Shown here: positions 47,298 through 57,909 of the stretch, piece after piece
Position numbering within the stretch: the first letter of the stretch is position 1
Layout: each line of letters starts with the position of its first letter
Source of the DNA: Pictodentalium vernedei
Taxonomy: Eukaryota; Mollusca; Scaphopoda; Dentaliida; Dentaliidae
Assembly (NCBI GenBank): GCA_031216915.1
Contig: CM062296.1
Coordinates: forward strand, 665,943,838 to 666,007,837
Reading direction: 5' to 3'
DNA length: 64,000 nucleotides
Program-made: the position numbers and the translations under genes
The notes under the pieces: model-generated
Told to the model about the DNA's origin: nothing
The model's input: only the letters and a program-made list of their open reading frames with translations
The model's database searches: none

Positions 47298-47519
47298 TTG
47301 GTGTTTAAGGTCACATATTTTTGCACAATGGCTAATCATGACCACAACATGAGTATCAACCCAAGACCAGGGGTGAGGGTGAATAAGCCATGTTGCCAAT
47401 TTTAGAGCGGGTTTGCACCTCCCAAGCATTGGTGACTGGGTCCTATTTTACCAGTAAAACAGAGCCTGTTTACCGCTGTGAACAGACAATGCTTCACTTC
47501 CCGGGGTTCCCGCTGGGAA
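47237..47519 (-). mobile_element. SINE-like retroposon, copy 3 of 3, with expanded (ATTT)n tail
   Basis: Same family as 436-679 and 1432-1668, minus strand. The tail has grown to about 15 ATTT units (47240-47300), followed by TGGTGTTTAAGGTCACATAT. No clean flanking duplication was found. Confidence 0.85.
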
Positions 47520-48632
47520 TTTGTTTAGTATATTCAAATATTTTAAACATTGTTTACGGGAAAAGAGAGGGGTTTGGACCCCAACCCCGACTTCTAGAAT
47601 GACGCATTCTGCGTTTACTTGTCGATGTGTCAAACTCTTCCATCTGTCAACAAACTCAATACTTTTGCTTTGAGATAAAAGAGTTGTTCCCCTTGACACG
47701 TCTTGAGAGATTTTGTTCGGGAGATGCGTACGTGTATGTGTGTGGGTGGGTGGGTGGTGTTTTGGGGAGTGTATGTCCGAGTATACCCCCGCTAAGCTGT
47801 CAGTTTGTGACCAAATTGTTACCATCTTAGCATGGAACAACTACACACTTTTCCCACAAAATCGTACGCTGGAAACTATAACATCATACCATAATGATAT
47901 TGAGCGGTGCACAAACAGATGACGTTACTTATTAGGAGAGATCCCACCTCCACCTCCCCTCCAAATTTGGATTTTAAAGAAAATACGTAGGTCTAAAAGT
48001 CGTGAGCTTATTGATTCTGATTCTCTAATTAGCAAATGTCAACACTGCTTTGCTTTATGAATTTATCCCGTGACGGCGAAAACCGACCAGCACTATTCAC
48101 AAAAATCGTCATGAAATGAAAATATTATTTTTCCATTTTTGGCCTCAAAACGCAGCTTGTGACCTCTTATCAGAACAAGCTCGCTGAACTTTCTCAAATG
48201 ATAGGTCATGGTCTATATTTTTTAGACAAAAATGGAATTTTCAGTTATCCAAAAATTATTTTCAAGTGTTAACTTCTATTCGAGCCAATCCATTATACCT
48301 AACTTTACAGCTGTATCCAATCAGCGCTGTTCACAAAATTGTCAATCTTTTTTTCTTTCTCATCTCTTAAACCCAAAATATAGCTTATGCCCCCCCCCCC
48401 CCCCCCCCCCCCCCACACACACACACCTTTCATTAGAACTCGATCGACGTGTAAAGAAAAACAATCCATCGGAACGCTAAACTTTCAACCGAAATCCGTA
48501 CCACCCCCCCCCCCCCCCCACACACACACGCTCCAACCTTCTTTATCAAGGCCTTTTCAATCGGTATCGATTATTTTGAGTGACCCGTAGACTCACGTTT
48601 CTACTGTGGAAAACAAATCTCTAAATTCCATT
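47520..48632. other. No gene; decayed MITE-like remnants and C/(CA) tracts
   Basis: Around 48065-48240 the order GACGGCGAAAACCGACCAGC ... CACAAAAATCGTCA ... recalls the outer part of MITE family 1 in decayed form. Two compound C-run/(CA)n tracts lie at about 48390-48425 and 48503-48530. Confidence 0.45.
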
Positions 48633-48636
48633 TTAA

Positions 48637-51471
48637 CCCTTTACCTAACATGAAAAGCAGACGACACTTGTTAAAAGAATTCTTGAATAACTAATTTTTT
48701 TTCATTTTTTGTCTCAAAAACATAGGTTTTGACCCCTCATTGGAACGAGCTCGTTCCAATGAGGGGTCATAACCTATGTTTTTGAGACAAAAAATGAAAA
48801 AATAATGAAAACTAGACTTTATGATTCTGGAGAATCATGGCTTTTCCCGATGAGATTGCATGATTTTTCATGACCCCACAGTGTCTGATGAATTGTTTTT
48901 AACTGTCTCACTGAAGTTCCTTCATTGATGTTATGAGAAAGGTGAAGATAGTAGTCTCAAATGACACAGTTTGATAAAAAATTGTTTAGGTAAAAACCAT
49001 CATTAACGGTGGAGTGAGTTAATGTCAATATCGTCGTCCAACAAGGCAATGACCGACAAAAGGAGTTATGTTTGTTTGACACATACTCACTGAGTGCTGT
49101 GTCAATTTAAAAATGGTCCATTTTATCTCAAATGTATCCAAAATATTGATGTCTGGCAGCTTGTAGAGGGTTAACAAGTGCCAACAGGAATATTTATTCA
49201 TGCAACTTGTAATGTCACACCAAGAACTGTGAATGGCCATTTTTTCTTTAAAATCTACAAGATGTTTTCAGAGAAATCCAGGGAGAACAGGAATTTTAAG
49301 CTTTTGATGGGTATCATTGTTTTTCCAGCCCAGAACGGGTTAAGTGTTGTTTTTGGAATACTCTTATTACTTCCAAAAATAATTCTCAGTGAATTCTACT
49401 TCCACTTATTTTGATCTCTCCTCCCAACTTCAGGTGCTGTGGGTACGCAAACACAGCCTATTTTATCAACATTTTGATGTTTGAGAACCTGCATAGGGTT
49501 AACAAATGTTTACAGGAATATTTGTACATGCAACTTGTAATGTCACACTAAGATATGAGAATGGCCATTTTTTCCTGAAAATCTACGGGATGTTTTTAAA
49601 GAAATCCTCAGATAACATGTATTTTTAACCTTTTGAGGGGTATCTCTCTTTAACCAGCTCTAAAGGGTTAATGCTTGGTTTTGTGAATATCTTCATTACT
49701 TACAAAAATGATCGATGGTGAATTCCACTTCCAATGAAGGAGGTTATGTTTATCTCGTAGGTACACATTTGCTGTTATGGTGCCCAAGACCAGCCCATTT
49801 TCTCAAAATATCAATGCTTGGCAGCCTCTGGGGGGTTAACAAATGGTTACCGAAACATTTTGTTCATGCAACTTGTAATGTCACTCGAAAACCTGCGAAT
49901 GGTTAATTGCTCTTGAATTTTTTTTTTTTTTGAGAAATCCACAGAAAACTGGAATTTTAAGCTTTTAAGGGGTATATCTCCTTAACCAGTTAAAAATGGG
50001 TTAAGACCTCGATTTTTGAATACATTTACTACTTACAAAAATGTTTCCCTGTCAGTTTTGCACCCGGTAAAAGAAGTTACGTTTCTCTGTTGTATTCCCC
50101 ATTTGATGTTTTTGTTGTTCAAAAACAGACTATTTTTTCAAAATTTTGACATTTAGCAGCCCATGGAGGGTTAACAAATGCTTACCGGAATAATTTATCC
50201 AATCAACTGGTAATGTGACACCATGACCTATCAATGGCCATTTTCTCTCGAAAACCCTACCAGATGTTTGTAAAGAAATCCAGGGAAAACATGAATTTTT
50301 AAGCCTTTGATGGGTATCACTATTAGCAACCACAAAATGGGTTAACGCTTGGTTTTTTGAATACCCTTATTACTTACAAAAATGGTCTTTGGTGAATTCC
50401 ACTTCCAACAAAAGAGATTATGTTTATTTCTAAGGTACACGTTGGGTGATGTGCGTGCCTGAAAACAGCCCATTTCAACAAAATTACGATGTTTGGCAGC
50501 CTCTAGAGGGTTAATAAACGCTCACCGGAATATTTTGTCCATGCAACTTGTAATATCACACAAAGACCTGCGAGTCGTCAATTTTCTTGAAAACCTACAG
50601 GATGTTTTAGAGAAATCCACAGAAAATGGGAATTTTAAGATTTTAAGGGGTCTCTCTCTTTAGCCTGTCCAAAATGGGTTAAGACTTCGACTTTTGAATA
50701 CCCTTACTACTTACAAAAATGTTTGCGTATAGATTGTGCGCTCGATAAAAGAAGGCACATTTCTTTGAGGCGTACCCATTGGGTTGCTCTTGGCGTCCAA
50801 AAACAGCCCATTTTATCACAATTTTGCTTTTTAGCAGCCCGTGGGGGGTTAACAAATGCTCACCGCAGTATTTTTGTCCATGCAACTTCTATTGTCACAC
50901 CAAGGCCTGGGAGTGGACAAATTTTTCTTGAAAATCTACAAGACTCGTTTAGAGAAATCCACGGAAAATACAATTTTTTTTCGCTTTATGGGGGTATTGC
51001 TGTTTAACCAGCCCAAAACGGGTTAACGCTTGGTTTTTTGAACACCCTTATTACTGACAAAAATGATCCTCGGTGAATTCCACTTCCAGTAAAGAAAGTA
51101 ATATTTATCTCTCGTGTATTGTTTGGGTGGGGTGGGAGCCTGAAATTGGCCTATTTCATCAAAATTTCGATGTTTGGCAGCCTGTGGAGGGTTACCATAT
51201 GCATCGCCTGATATGTCGTGTGTATCAAAGGGCGTGTCACAGACAGGTCTAGCAATGACGAATGTATAAAAAAAAATCTACAAGACTTGTTCCGAGAAAG
51301 TGCCGATAAACCCCAATTTTGGCAGTTTTTTGCCAATTCTGAGGAAATAAGGGTTAAATCGAAAATTCCGCTTGGGTACATTTTTAGATTTTGTGCCCCT
51401 CTATGCGTGTGCAAAATTTCGTGAAAATCGGTTCGAAAATGGCTTCTGAATCGTACGGACAAAATGTGTGG

Positions 51472-51503
<32 letters not shown>

Positions 51504-51614
51504 AAAAAAAAATCCGTAGAAAAACAATAGTCTTTTCCAGAGGGAAAAGCCTAATTAATTGGCGATTTTTGTGAATAAAGCTGACCGATTTTGGCCGTTA
51601 CGTTGAGTAAAGGG
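48637..51614. mobile_element. Family 1 MITE ends enclosing a ~2.7-kb repeat array
   Basis: The left end CCCTTTACCTAACATG with the complete GAGCTC-centred hairpin runs to about 48812. The matching right end (TTAATTGGCGATTTTTG...GTTGAGTAAAGGG) lies at about 51553-51614. TTAA flanks both ends (48633-48636, 51615-51618). Compared with the compact copy at 55490-55730, everything from about 48813 to 51552 is extra. It was either inserted into the MITE or is a load carried by a longer version of the element. Confidence 0.72.
49010..51230 (+). repeat. Array of ~340-bp tandem units
   Basis: Units start near 49145, 49473, 49811, 50147, 50488 and 50825, with partial units at each end. Each contains GGCAGCC...GGGGGTTAACAAATG, CATGCAACTTGTAATGTCAC, GAGAAATCCA..GAAAA and ATACCCTTATTACTTACAAA. 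Two unit types can be told apart by GTGAATTCCACTTCCA (type 1) or a TTTGCACCCGGTAAAAGAAG-like segment (type 2), arranged 1-1-2-1-2-1. Sequence between units is only moderately alike, so the array is not young. Confidence 0.88.
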
Positions 51615-51618
51615 TTAA

Positions 51619-51976
51619 ACGACCCAGTGTGATGCCGACGATTTGAAAAGGTTAACTTTCAAGATTTTACAACCAAACTAAACATACAGACAGCCCACAT
51701 CGCGCATGTCAAGATGCCACTTTCTTTCCGTTTTATTTCTCGTCAATTTGAAAGCAGTTATCAACTCGACGATGGTAAAAATTTGATTAGAATCTCTACA
51801 AATTGACTTTGTTTACACGATGCCTGACACGCGAAGATGGGTAAACATTACTAAAAGTTAGTGTTTACTTAACTGCATCGACCGTATGTTTCACTGCATC
51901 TCTCTTTGGAAGGTGTCAAGATAAAATTGTTGAGATGGTTACGGTAATGGATTGATAAGAATGATACACGCGGATT
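51619..51976. other. No gene seen
   Basis: Flank of the MITE/array; no supportable feature. Confidence 0.35.
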
Positions 51977-52135
51977 TAACCTTTTGAACCACGGTGGTAT
52001 CTTCCATGTCAATCGATCGGCATGAATTGGAAGAGTCCATTTTCTTCTTGGGGGGGGGGGGGGGGGCAGACCAATTAATATTTTCTAGGCGCAGCCCCAA
52101 CCGGGCGTTGAAAATTCAATTCATTGAACAATTTC
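51977..52135. mobile_element. Family 2 MITE fragment
   Basis: Starts TTAACCTTTTGAACCACGG and continues GAATTGGAAGAGTCCAT and AGACCAATTAATATTTTC, in line with the 53804-54003 and 54719-54950 copies. It has a long G-run and an incomplete central hairpin, and is truncated at the right. Confidence 0.55.
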
Positions 52136-53174
52136 AATTTCTCATGCAATAAAAATAAGGACCTGTCCAGTTGGGTTAAGTTCAAGTATATACTATTAAC
52201 TTGGCTCTGTATTCTGCTGTACTGTATTTTCAAAAATATTTCATGAGTATCACATGTACAGGTAATTAAAAAAAAACAGGAACATAATAGAAGTGATGTA
52301 CGCTGGGTTTACCCCCAGCACAATTCACCACCGATAATGTAAGATATGTTTTTCCCTTTTTAACCCGTTGAACGCTCGTCAGAGACAGCGGAGGTTCGAT
52401 AAAAGTGGAGGGGCACGAATTTTCAAGGCAACTATGGTTCAGCTCAGTGGGAGAAAAAGTTACAATCGTATATCAATTCAATTCAGTTTATTGTACTTTT
52501 ACACCTTTACGGTCAAGTGTACAGTATAACAAATAACATAGTAATGGTTGACAATATTATAATAATACAGCAGAAGTACAAGTTATGTCGTTTTGTTTAT
52601 TGATTGGGTGCTAGAAGCCCATATTTTGGCCTCACTGGAAGGGATTGGTACCACAACTAAAAGTCTTCATGTTCTGTGGATATGTTTCAGACTCAGTTGA
52701 AACAAGAAAACATTTTGTCCATATGGAGTCGTCCTGTTGCAATCCATTGCAGAGTGTTCACAGGGATTCTCCAATAAATTGCAACAAGACAAATCCACGT
52801 GAACAGACTCTGGCACTACAGTTGGTCTAACACTCTACCAGTTAAACCGGACTCCTTGTTTGTGGAACAAAACGTTTAAGCGAAGCATGACTTTTCACTT
52901 TAGTATACCAATATACCATGTCTTGAAACATGATAATGTAATCCTTTGTTCTTGCTCTATGGTGCAATATGTATTTTTATTCACGTCGGTAACTTCGGAA
53001 ATTGGGTATTATATGAGACCGGTGTCGACGTGGTTAGGTTGATCGGGGGATTGCCAGTTTCCTTTCTTTTTTAACCCATGGTATGTATAATGGGCGAGAT
53101 TGTTTATCGGTAAATGTATCGTGACACACTATAGTGTCACATTCAGATGAGCATGTCGTGGTGTACTCATCGTC
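52136..53174. other. No gene seen
   Basis: Contains a second TTAACCCGTTGAACGC near 52372 (possibly another eroded family 2 end) and a TCAATTCAATTCAGTTTATTG block at 52474 of the kind seen at LINE tails. No gene. Confidence 0.4.
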
Positions 53175-53262
53175 CTGGCCATTTCTTCTACTTCAGTCAT
53201 CTTCCAACCCGAAGGCTACCCTTCGGGTCGGAAGATGGTCGAAGTGAAGGAAATGGACTGGA
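53175..53262. repeat. Inverted repeat (hairpin), ~40-bp arms
   Basis: CTGGCCATTTCTTCTACTTC...CAACCCGAAGG pairs with CCTTCGGGTCGGAAG...GAAGTGAAGGAAATGG with a few mismatches and a 4-base loop. Confidence 0.88.
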
Positions 53263-53803
53263 GCGACCGAAGGTGGGATTCTTAGGCCAAATGTTGTTTG
53301 GGTTTGCAAGTAATTTATTACAGGAATGCCGTATATTGGTACGTTTGCATGCGCCCATTTCAACTTACTGTGTTACCACGCAACATGTCTGTGGAAAAAA
53401 AGCGGAGGGGCACGTATCCCCTGTGCCCCCCCCCCCCCTGGTTCCGCTGTCTCTGACTCTCGCGGTATCTTCCATGCCAGTTCAATGAAGTGAATCACAT
53501 CATGCCAGACAGCGCAAATATGAGCTACCAGGAGCTAGCCAGAATACTAATTGGGGTGTTCAACTACGACATAACCCCACTAGTTATGCGTTACGTCCAT
53601 AAAATACAAACACGGAGACAAGACGCAAGTGAATCTGTCCACAAAACTGCGTTGAAACGAAACTGATATTTACAATCTCTTTTTTTCTGTTTGCTTGTTT
53701 GTTTTGTATCATTCATATTTGAATATGTTTTACTATATGTTTCATGTCATATACCCACGATTGGGAATGGACGACAATAAATAAATAATAATATAATAAT
53801 AAT
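53263..53803. other. No gene seen
   Basis: Holds a C-run near 53428-53440 and an AATAAT tract near 53780. No supportable coding region. Confidence 0.4.
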
Positions 53804-54003
53804 GACAGCAATTAGAAGAGTCCATATTCATTATTTGGGGTAGACCAATCAATATTTTCAACGTGCAGCCTCCGGGCTGCATGTTGAAAATATTGATTGG
53901 TCTACCCAACACATTTACTAAACAGCCATCCTATTTAATGACGTTAAGAGGTTATGACGTATCACGTTGCTGGCCGGAAAAATGGCCGCTAGGGTTCAAA
54001 GGG
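53804..54003. mobile_element. Family 2 foldback MITE, left end lost
   Basis: Central hairpin AGACCAATCAATATTTTCAA...TTGAAAATATTGATTGGTCT (53845-53907). The right end reads GGGTTCAAAGGG followed by TTAA (54004-54007). Aligns in opposite orientation with 54719-54950. Confidence 0.75.
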
Positions 54004-54138
54004 TTAATTTTGTGAAGCGTGTATATCTTGCAAAGGGGCTCAGTGCAGAGGCGCCGAGAAGAGGGCTGAAGGGTGGTGAAGGTGGTTAACCTGACTTGTC
54101 CCGACTGTGATGACTCAAATTCCGACGGATAAAATATT

Positions 54139-54197
54139 CCAGCTACATCATAAAGGCACGCCTTCGTCGAAGGCATGCCTTAATGATGTAGTTGGAA
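54139..54197. repeat. Inverted repeat (hairpin), ~28-bp arms
   Basis: TCCAGCTACATCATAAAGGC pairs with GCCTTAATGATGTAGTTGGA around GAAGG/CCTTC. Similar sequence near 46735-46770 shows it is a dispersed family. Confidence 0.85.
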
Positions 54198-54718
54198 AAT
54201 TAGTCCGTCTGGGGTATATTTTGGAACTCAAGACCTCTTGGATTTTATTTATGGATAAATAAAATATACACGTAGTAATCGTGAAGCAATCTCTTATTTA
54301 ATGTACTTCAAACAGGTCACGCTGGCCACCCAACAGCATGAAATGCAGGCCCGAAGCCAGGAGACCCTTTGTCATCCGTCATAGGGGGGGGGGGATAAAA
54401 TGTTCGACACGCCGACGGTCCCCCACCCAGATGTCCCAAATTTCGGCATGGGTGCCCAGATTTATTTTTCCGACGACAAGCAAAAATTTCCGACAGGGAC
54501 GTTCATGAGGGGGCTGTTCGCCCCCCCCCCCCCCTCCTCTCGGTACCCCCACCAGCTTCGGGCCTGACAAATTGGGTATCATAGACCTCAATTTGTATGA
54601 CCGACTGCACTAGTTCGAAAGAATGTAAGTATACCAGCAAAAGGGATTCGATATTTAAGACTACAATCCAATTTTATCTTCTGCTCTCGCATGTAACGTT
54701 TGTAACGAGTCATATTAA

Positions 54719-54950
54719 CTCTTTCAACACGAGAGACCGCTTTTCCTGTCCAGCAACACGATACGTCATAATTTCAGTAAGTAGGATGGCTACTAAGTGA
54801 ACGCGTGTGGCAGAACAAATAATATTTTCAACGTGCAACCTGAAAACTGCACGTTGAAAATATTAATTGCTCTATCCCCAGATAATGGATATGGACTCTT
54901 CTAATTGCTGCCATTTAACTGTAATGGAAATATCACCAGTGTTCAAAGGG
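54719..54950. mobile_element. Family 2 foldback MITE, complete (232 bp)
   Basis: Ends CTCTTTCAACACG and CAGTGTTCAAAGGG are inverted repeats, flanked by TTAA at 54715-54718 and 54951-54954. The central hairpin is AATATTTTCAACGTGCA against TGCACGTTGAAAATATT. Ends of the form CCCTTT with TTAA point to piggyBac-group mobilisation, as in family 1, though the sequences differ. Confidence 0.82.
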
Positions 54951-55085
54951 TTAAGCTGTGGAAGAGCTACCCCACCCCTAAATGAGGGACCACTTTTTTA
55001 TACTACACTACCTCGGGAAGATTTGCAGCCCGTAGTTAACTCCTTGCTCTGTCATCAATAAACTGCTTTCACCCCATCTATCAAG

Positions 55086-55300
55086 ATGATTTGGTGGCTC
55101 AGTGGTTGCAGCATTGGACTTAAAACCGAAAGAATCCTCGGTTTGATCCCTACCGGGCGTAACCATGTGCGTTATGTCCTTGAGCCAGGTTCTTAATCCC
55201 GATTGCCCCCGTGGGGGGGGGGGGGGGGGTGAGGGGCACAGTTGCGTTGTGTACTAAGGCGTTCTGCACGTCGATGGTGCACTTTATTATTACTATTATT
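55086..55300 (+). mobile_element. tRNA-headed SINE, 3'-shortened
   Basis: Head ATTTGGTGGCTCAGTGGTTG and B-box-like CGGTTTGATCCCTACC, then ATGTCCTTGAGCCAGGTTC and CGTTGTGTACTAAGGCGTTC / CTGCACGTCGATGGTGCAC, ending in an ATT-rich tail at about 55285. A G-run of about 20 lies inside it. The body after the conserved domain is missing. Confidence 0.75.
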
Positions 55301-55489
55301 ATTTATTACTTTCCAAAGTGTGATTTACTGGAATTTCCGGGTTTGATTATGAACGATAACTTCACAAGTGAATTATGCAATCAACGATTGTGTCATGTAT
55401 CCGTGCGCGCAAACGAAGACGCTTTGCCATGGGTGTAATGGGGACTTCATTCCATTGTTTTTTTTTGGGGGGGGGGGTGGCTTTTTTAA

Positions 55490-55730
55490 CCCTTTACCTA
55501 ACATGAAAAGCAGACGACACTTGCAAAACAAATTCTTGAATAACTATTATTTTCATTTTTTGTCACAAAAACATAGGTTATGACCCCTCATTGGAACGAG
55601 CTCGTCGAGCTCGTTCCAATGAGGGGTCATAACCTATGTTTTAGAGACAAAAATGAAAAAATAATGAAAATTAATTGGCGATTTTTGAGAACAGCAGTGG
55701 CCGGTTTTGGTCGTTACGTTAGGTAAAGGG
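55490..55730. mobile_element. Family 1 foldback MITE, compact complete copy
   Basis: Ends CCCTTTACCTAACATG and AACGTTAGGTAAAGGG-like, flanked by TTAA (55486-55489) and CTAA (55731-55734, one change). The central hairpin has ~75-bp arms around CGAGCTCGTCGAGCTCG. This is the reference copy for reading 41255, 48637 and 62651. Confidence 0.88.
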
Positions 55731-55772
55731 CTAAATAATATAATTATCGTTAACAATGAAAAGTAATAAACA

Positions 55773-55934
55773 GAGTAATCGCTTGACTGGACTGGTTACG
55801 TGAAATAATTCTTTCGAGGCGAGGGACTATATTGTAAAACACCCGTGCGCATTCGCGCACTCGTGTTTGTACAACGTCCCTCACCTCTCATGAATTATTT
55901 ATTTCACGTAACCAGTTCAGTCAAGCGATTACTC
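55773..55934. mobile_element. Long foldback element, nearly all palindrome
   Basis: GAGTAATCGCTTGACTGGAC...GTTACGTGAAATAATTC pairs with GAATTATTTATTTCACGTAA...GTCAAGCGATTACTC, and the centre (GAGGGAC...ACACCCGTGCGC against GCGCACTCGTGT...GTCCCTC) is also complementary, so almost the whole 162 bp folds on itself. Complementarity may reach about 20 bp further on each side. No target duplication was identified. Confidence 0.85.
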
Positions 55935-56079
55935 CCTATTTATTTATTGTCTTTCGTTCCATATATAGGTACATGATAAGTAAACAAAACACATTGAGAA
56001 ACAAACAAAAAAAAACCTCAAATATTACTTAAAACAAAATGACTTGACGAAAAGCTACTTACGCAGCCCTGGGTTTTGT

Positions 56080-57140
56080 ATTTTTATTATTTGGGAACAT
56101 TCAAAGAAGATTTTGATGAAATTTTAGAAATTTTGAACAATCATGATTCAAACATTAAATTAAAAGCTACTATCAGTGAAAATTCTGTCGATTTTCTCGA
56201 TGTGACCGTGAAAAAGCAAGCCATTCCAGGCATCCGGTCATTTAGATTATAAAGTATATTTTAAACTAACTCACATCAACTGTTACACACAAAATCATTT
56301 CATCCTCAACATACATTTAAAGGTTTCATCAAATCACAGCTCATTCGTTTCCACCGCAATTCAAATGATAAGGTAAATTTCAATGAGGCTTGTTCTACTG
56401 TGTTTGGCGCCCTCTGATCGAGGGGGTACTCACTGCGCTTTTTGCGTAGCCTGAAATCTCAAACTCTGAAAAAGCTCGAAAGTCCAGCAGAAACTACTGA
56501 TTTCGAACGACTGAAAATTGAACACAACAGGCCGTTGCAGAATGGTAGTGGCGCAGTATTTAATTGCAAAAAGCCTCGTTGTAGATTGCATACTTTTATG
56601 CCTGATCAGAAAGAGGAAATTTCCTCCGAACGAAAAATCATTATCAGATCCGTAACCCCCCTCCATTGTGATTCACCAAATATTATTTACCTTATCACTT
56701 GTAAACGCTGTCGGAAGAAGTATGTTGGTCAAAGTAAAAATCCTTTCCGAGAACGTGCTACTAGACACAAACAGGATATAAAACATAATGCTGATGCCCC
56801 AATAGCACAACATTTTAACCTTTCTGGCCATTCTTTGGACGATTTCGAAATCCATCCTATTGAACAACCTCCAATTAAAGACACATTAGAAGAAACGGAT
56901 AAATTTAGAAAAAAAACGTGAAACTTTTGGCATGAATACGCTTCAAACCCTCTGGCCATTTGGTATGAACATATCAGACAGAGAATGCGAAAGGAAGTCT
57001 ATCATTCCTTTCACTTTAACATACAACAGAATGAATATCGAAATAGCAAAAATAATAAAAGATGAATTCAATTTAACCAATGCTAAATTAAATGAACCTT
57101 TGAATCTTCGACCTGTCATCGCCTATTAGAAAAACAAAAG
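56080..57140 (+). mobile_element. 5'-truncated Penelope-like element
   Basis: Plus-strand remains of a Penelope-like retroelement. From about 56090 one frame reads GTFKEDFDEILEILNNHDSNIKLKATISENSVDFLDVTV, the end of the reverse transcriptase. Next come remnants of the linker (YFKPT- and HPKHTFKG-like pieces), and then the nuclease region at 56442-56921. The closing segment (FGMNTLQTLWPFGMNISD...) lies in another frame at 56915-57129. Several frame changes and internal stops make it non-functional. The catalytic YxDD portion of RT and everything upstream are absent. Confidence 0.85.
56442..56921 (+). pseudogene. GIY-YIG endonuclease domain of the Penelope-like element
   Basis: An open stretch of about 159 codons. 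The signature NIIYLITCKRCRKKYVGQSKNPFRERATRHKQDI (read in two adjoining halves at about residues 84-117) is the GIY-YIG core of Penelope-like elements, preceded by the Cys pair of the linker (FNCKKPRCRLH) and followed by PIAQHFNLSGHSLDDFEIHPIEQ. In the living element it nicks target DNA for priming. The upstream RT is out of frame with it, so it is no longer expressed as a fusion. Confidence 0.85.
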
Positions 57141-57909
57141 CTTGCGTAACATCTTTGTAAGGACTAAATTAGAGCCCATCAATGAATAACATCAATTTTT
57201 GCCAGTCAGTTTTACCAGTTCCTAAGCTCATCACTTAGTTTAAATCAATTTTATGTACTTTTTGTTATGTTTGAAACCCATCAGGGTTCAGTAAATGAAA
57301 ACAATTTTTCGGCGGCATATTATAAGAAAAAAAACGTTTCAGTAGTAAATGTCTGTGCCAGAGCGAATTTTAGTGCGAACACTAATACATATTTAAAGAA
57401 GCAATGTACGTAATACACAATTATTCAACGAAATATAAGTGTGAGCGGGCATGGTTATTTATCATTTCGACTTTTTTCAATTGTAATGTATTGTGAACAA
57501 ATTTCATGAGCGCACTTGTTATATCCGAGTCGAAGTTGCTAAATAGCGACAACATAATGTTCATATTACTAGAAAAAGTATCGGGGACTATTAGATAGAT
57601 ATAGATAGATATTTATTTAGCAAATACACCAAAATCAAGGCAGATTGCACAATTTTTAAATGTATAATAATCATTTGTATATAGATAATAAAAACAAATA
57701 GCAATATTTTTTAAAATAAACAAGTTGATTATCCCTGAAGCAATAATTCCCGTTGTTTGAAAAACTGCCGGATCATGTTACAAATAACATTACAGAGCGA
57801 TGGAATTTCATTTTTCACGAGGAATATAAATCTTTTCGAGCTAATCATTTCATCGTGCATTCATCAGCATTCACACTTCTGACTTCAGAGTGTGAACACT
57901 TTGATTGCA
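57141..57909. other. No gene; AT-rich, with a TAGATAGATA-type tract
   Basis: 57590-57615 has GATAGATA repeats followed by a TTTATTTAGCAAATACACC stretch of the kind seen at LINE or SINE tails read backwards. Nothing else recognised. Confidence 0.4.

Noticed and set aside
49145-51180. CRISPR-like array
   Set aside because: Units are ~340 bp, diverged along their whole length and in animal DNA; there are no short identical repeats with unique spacers.
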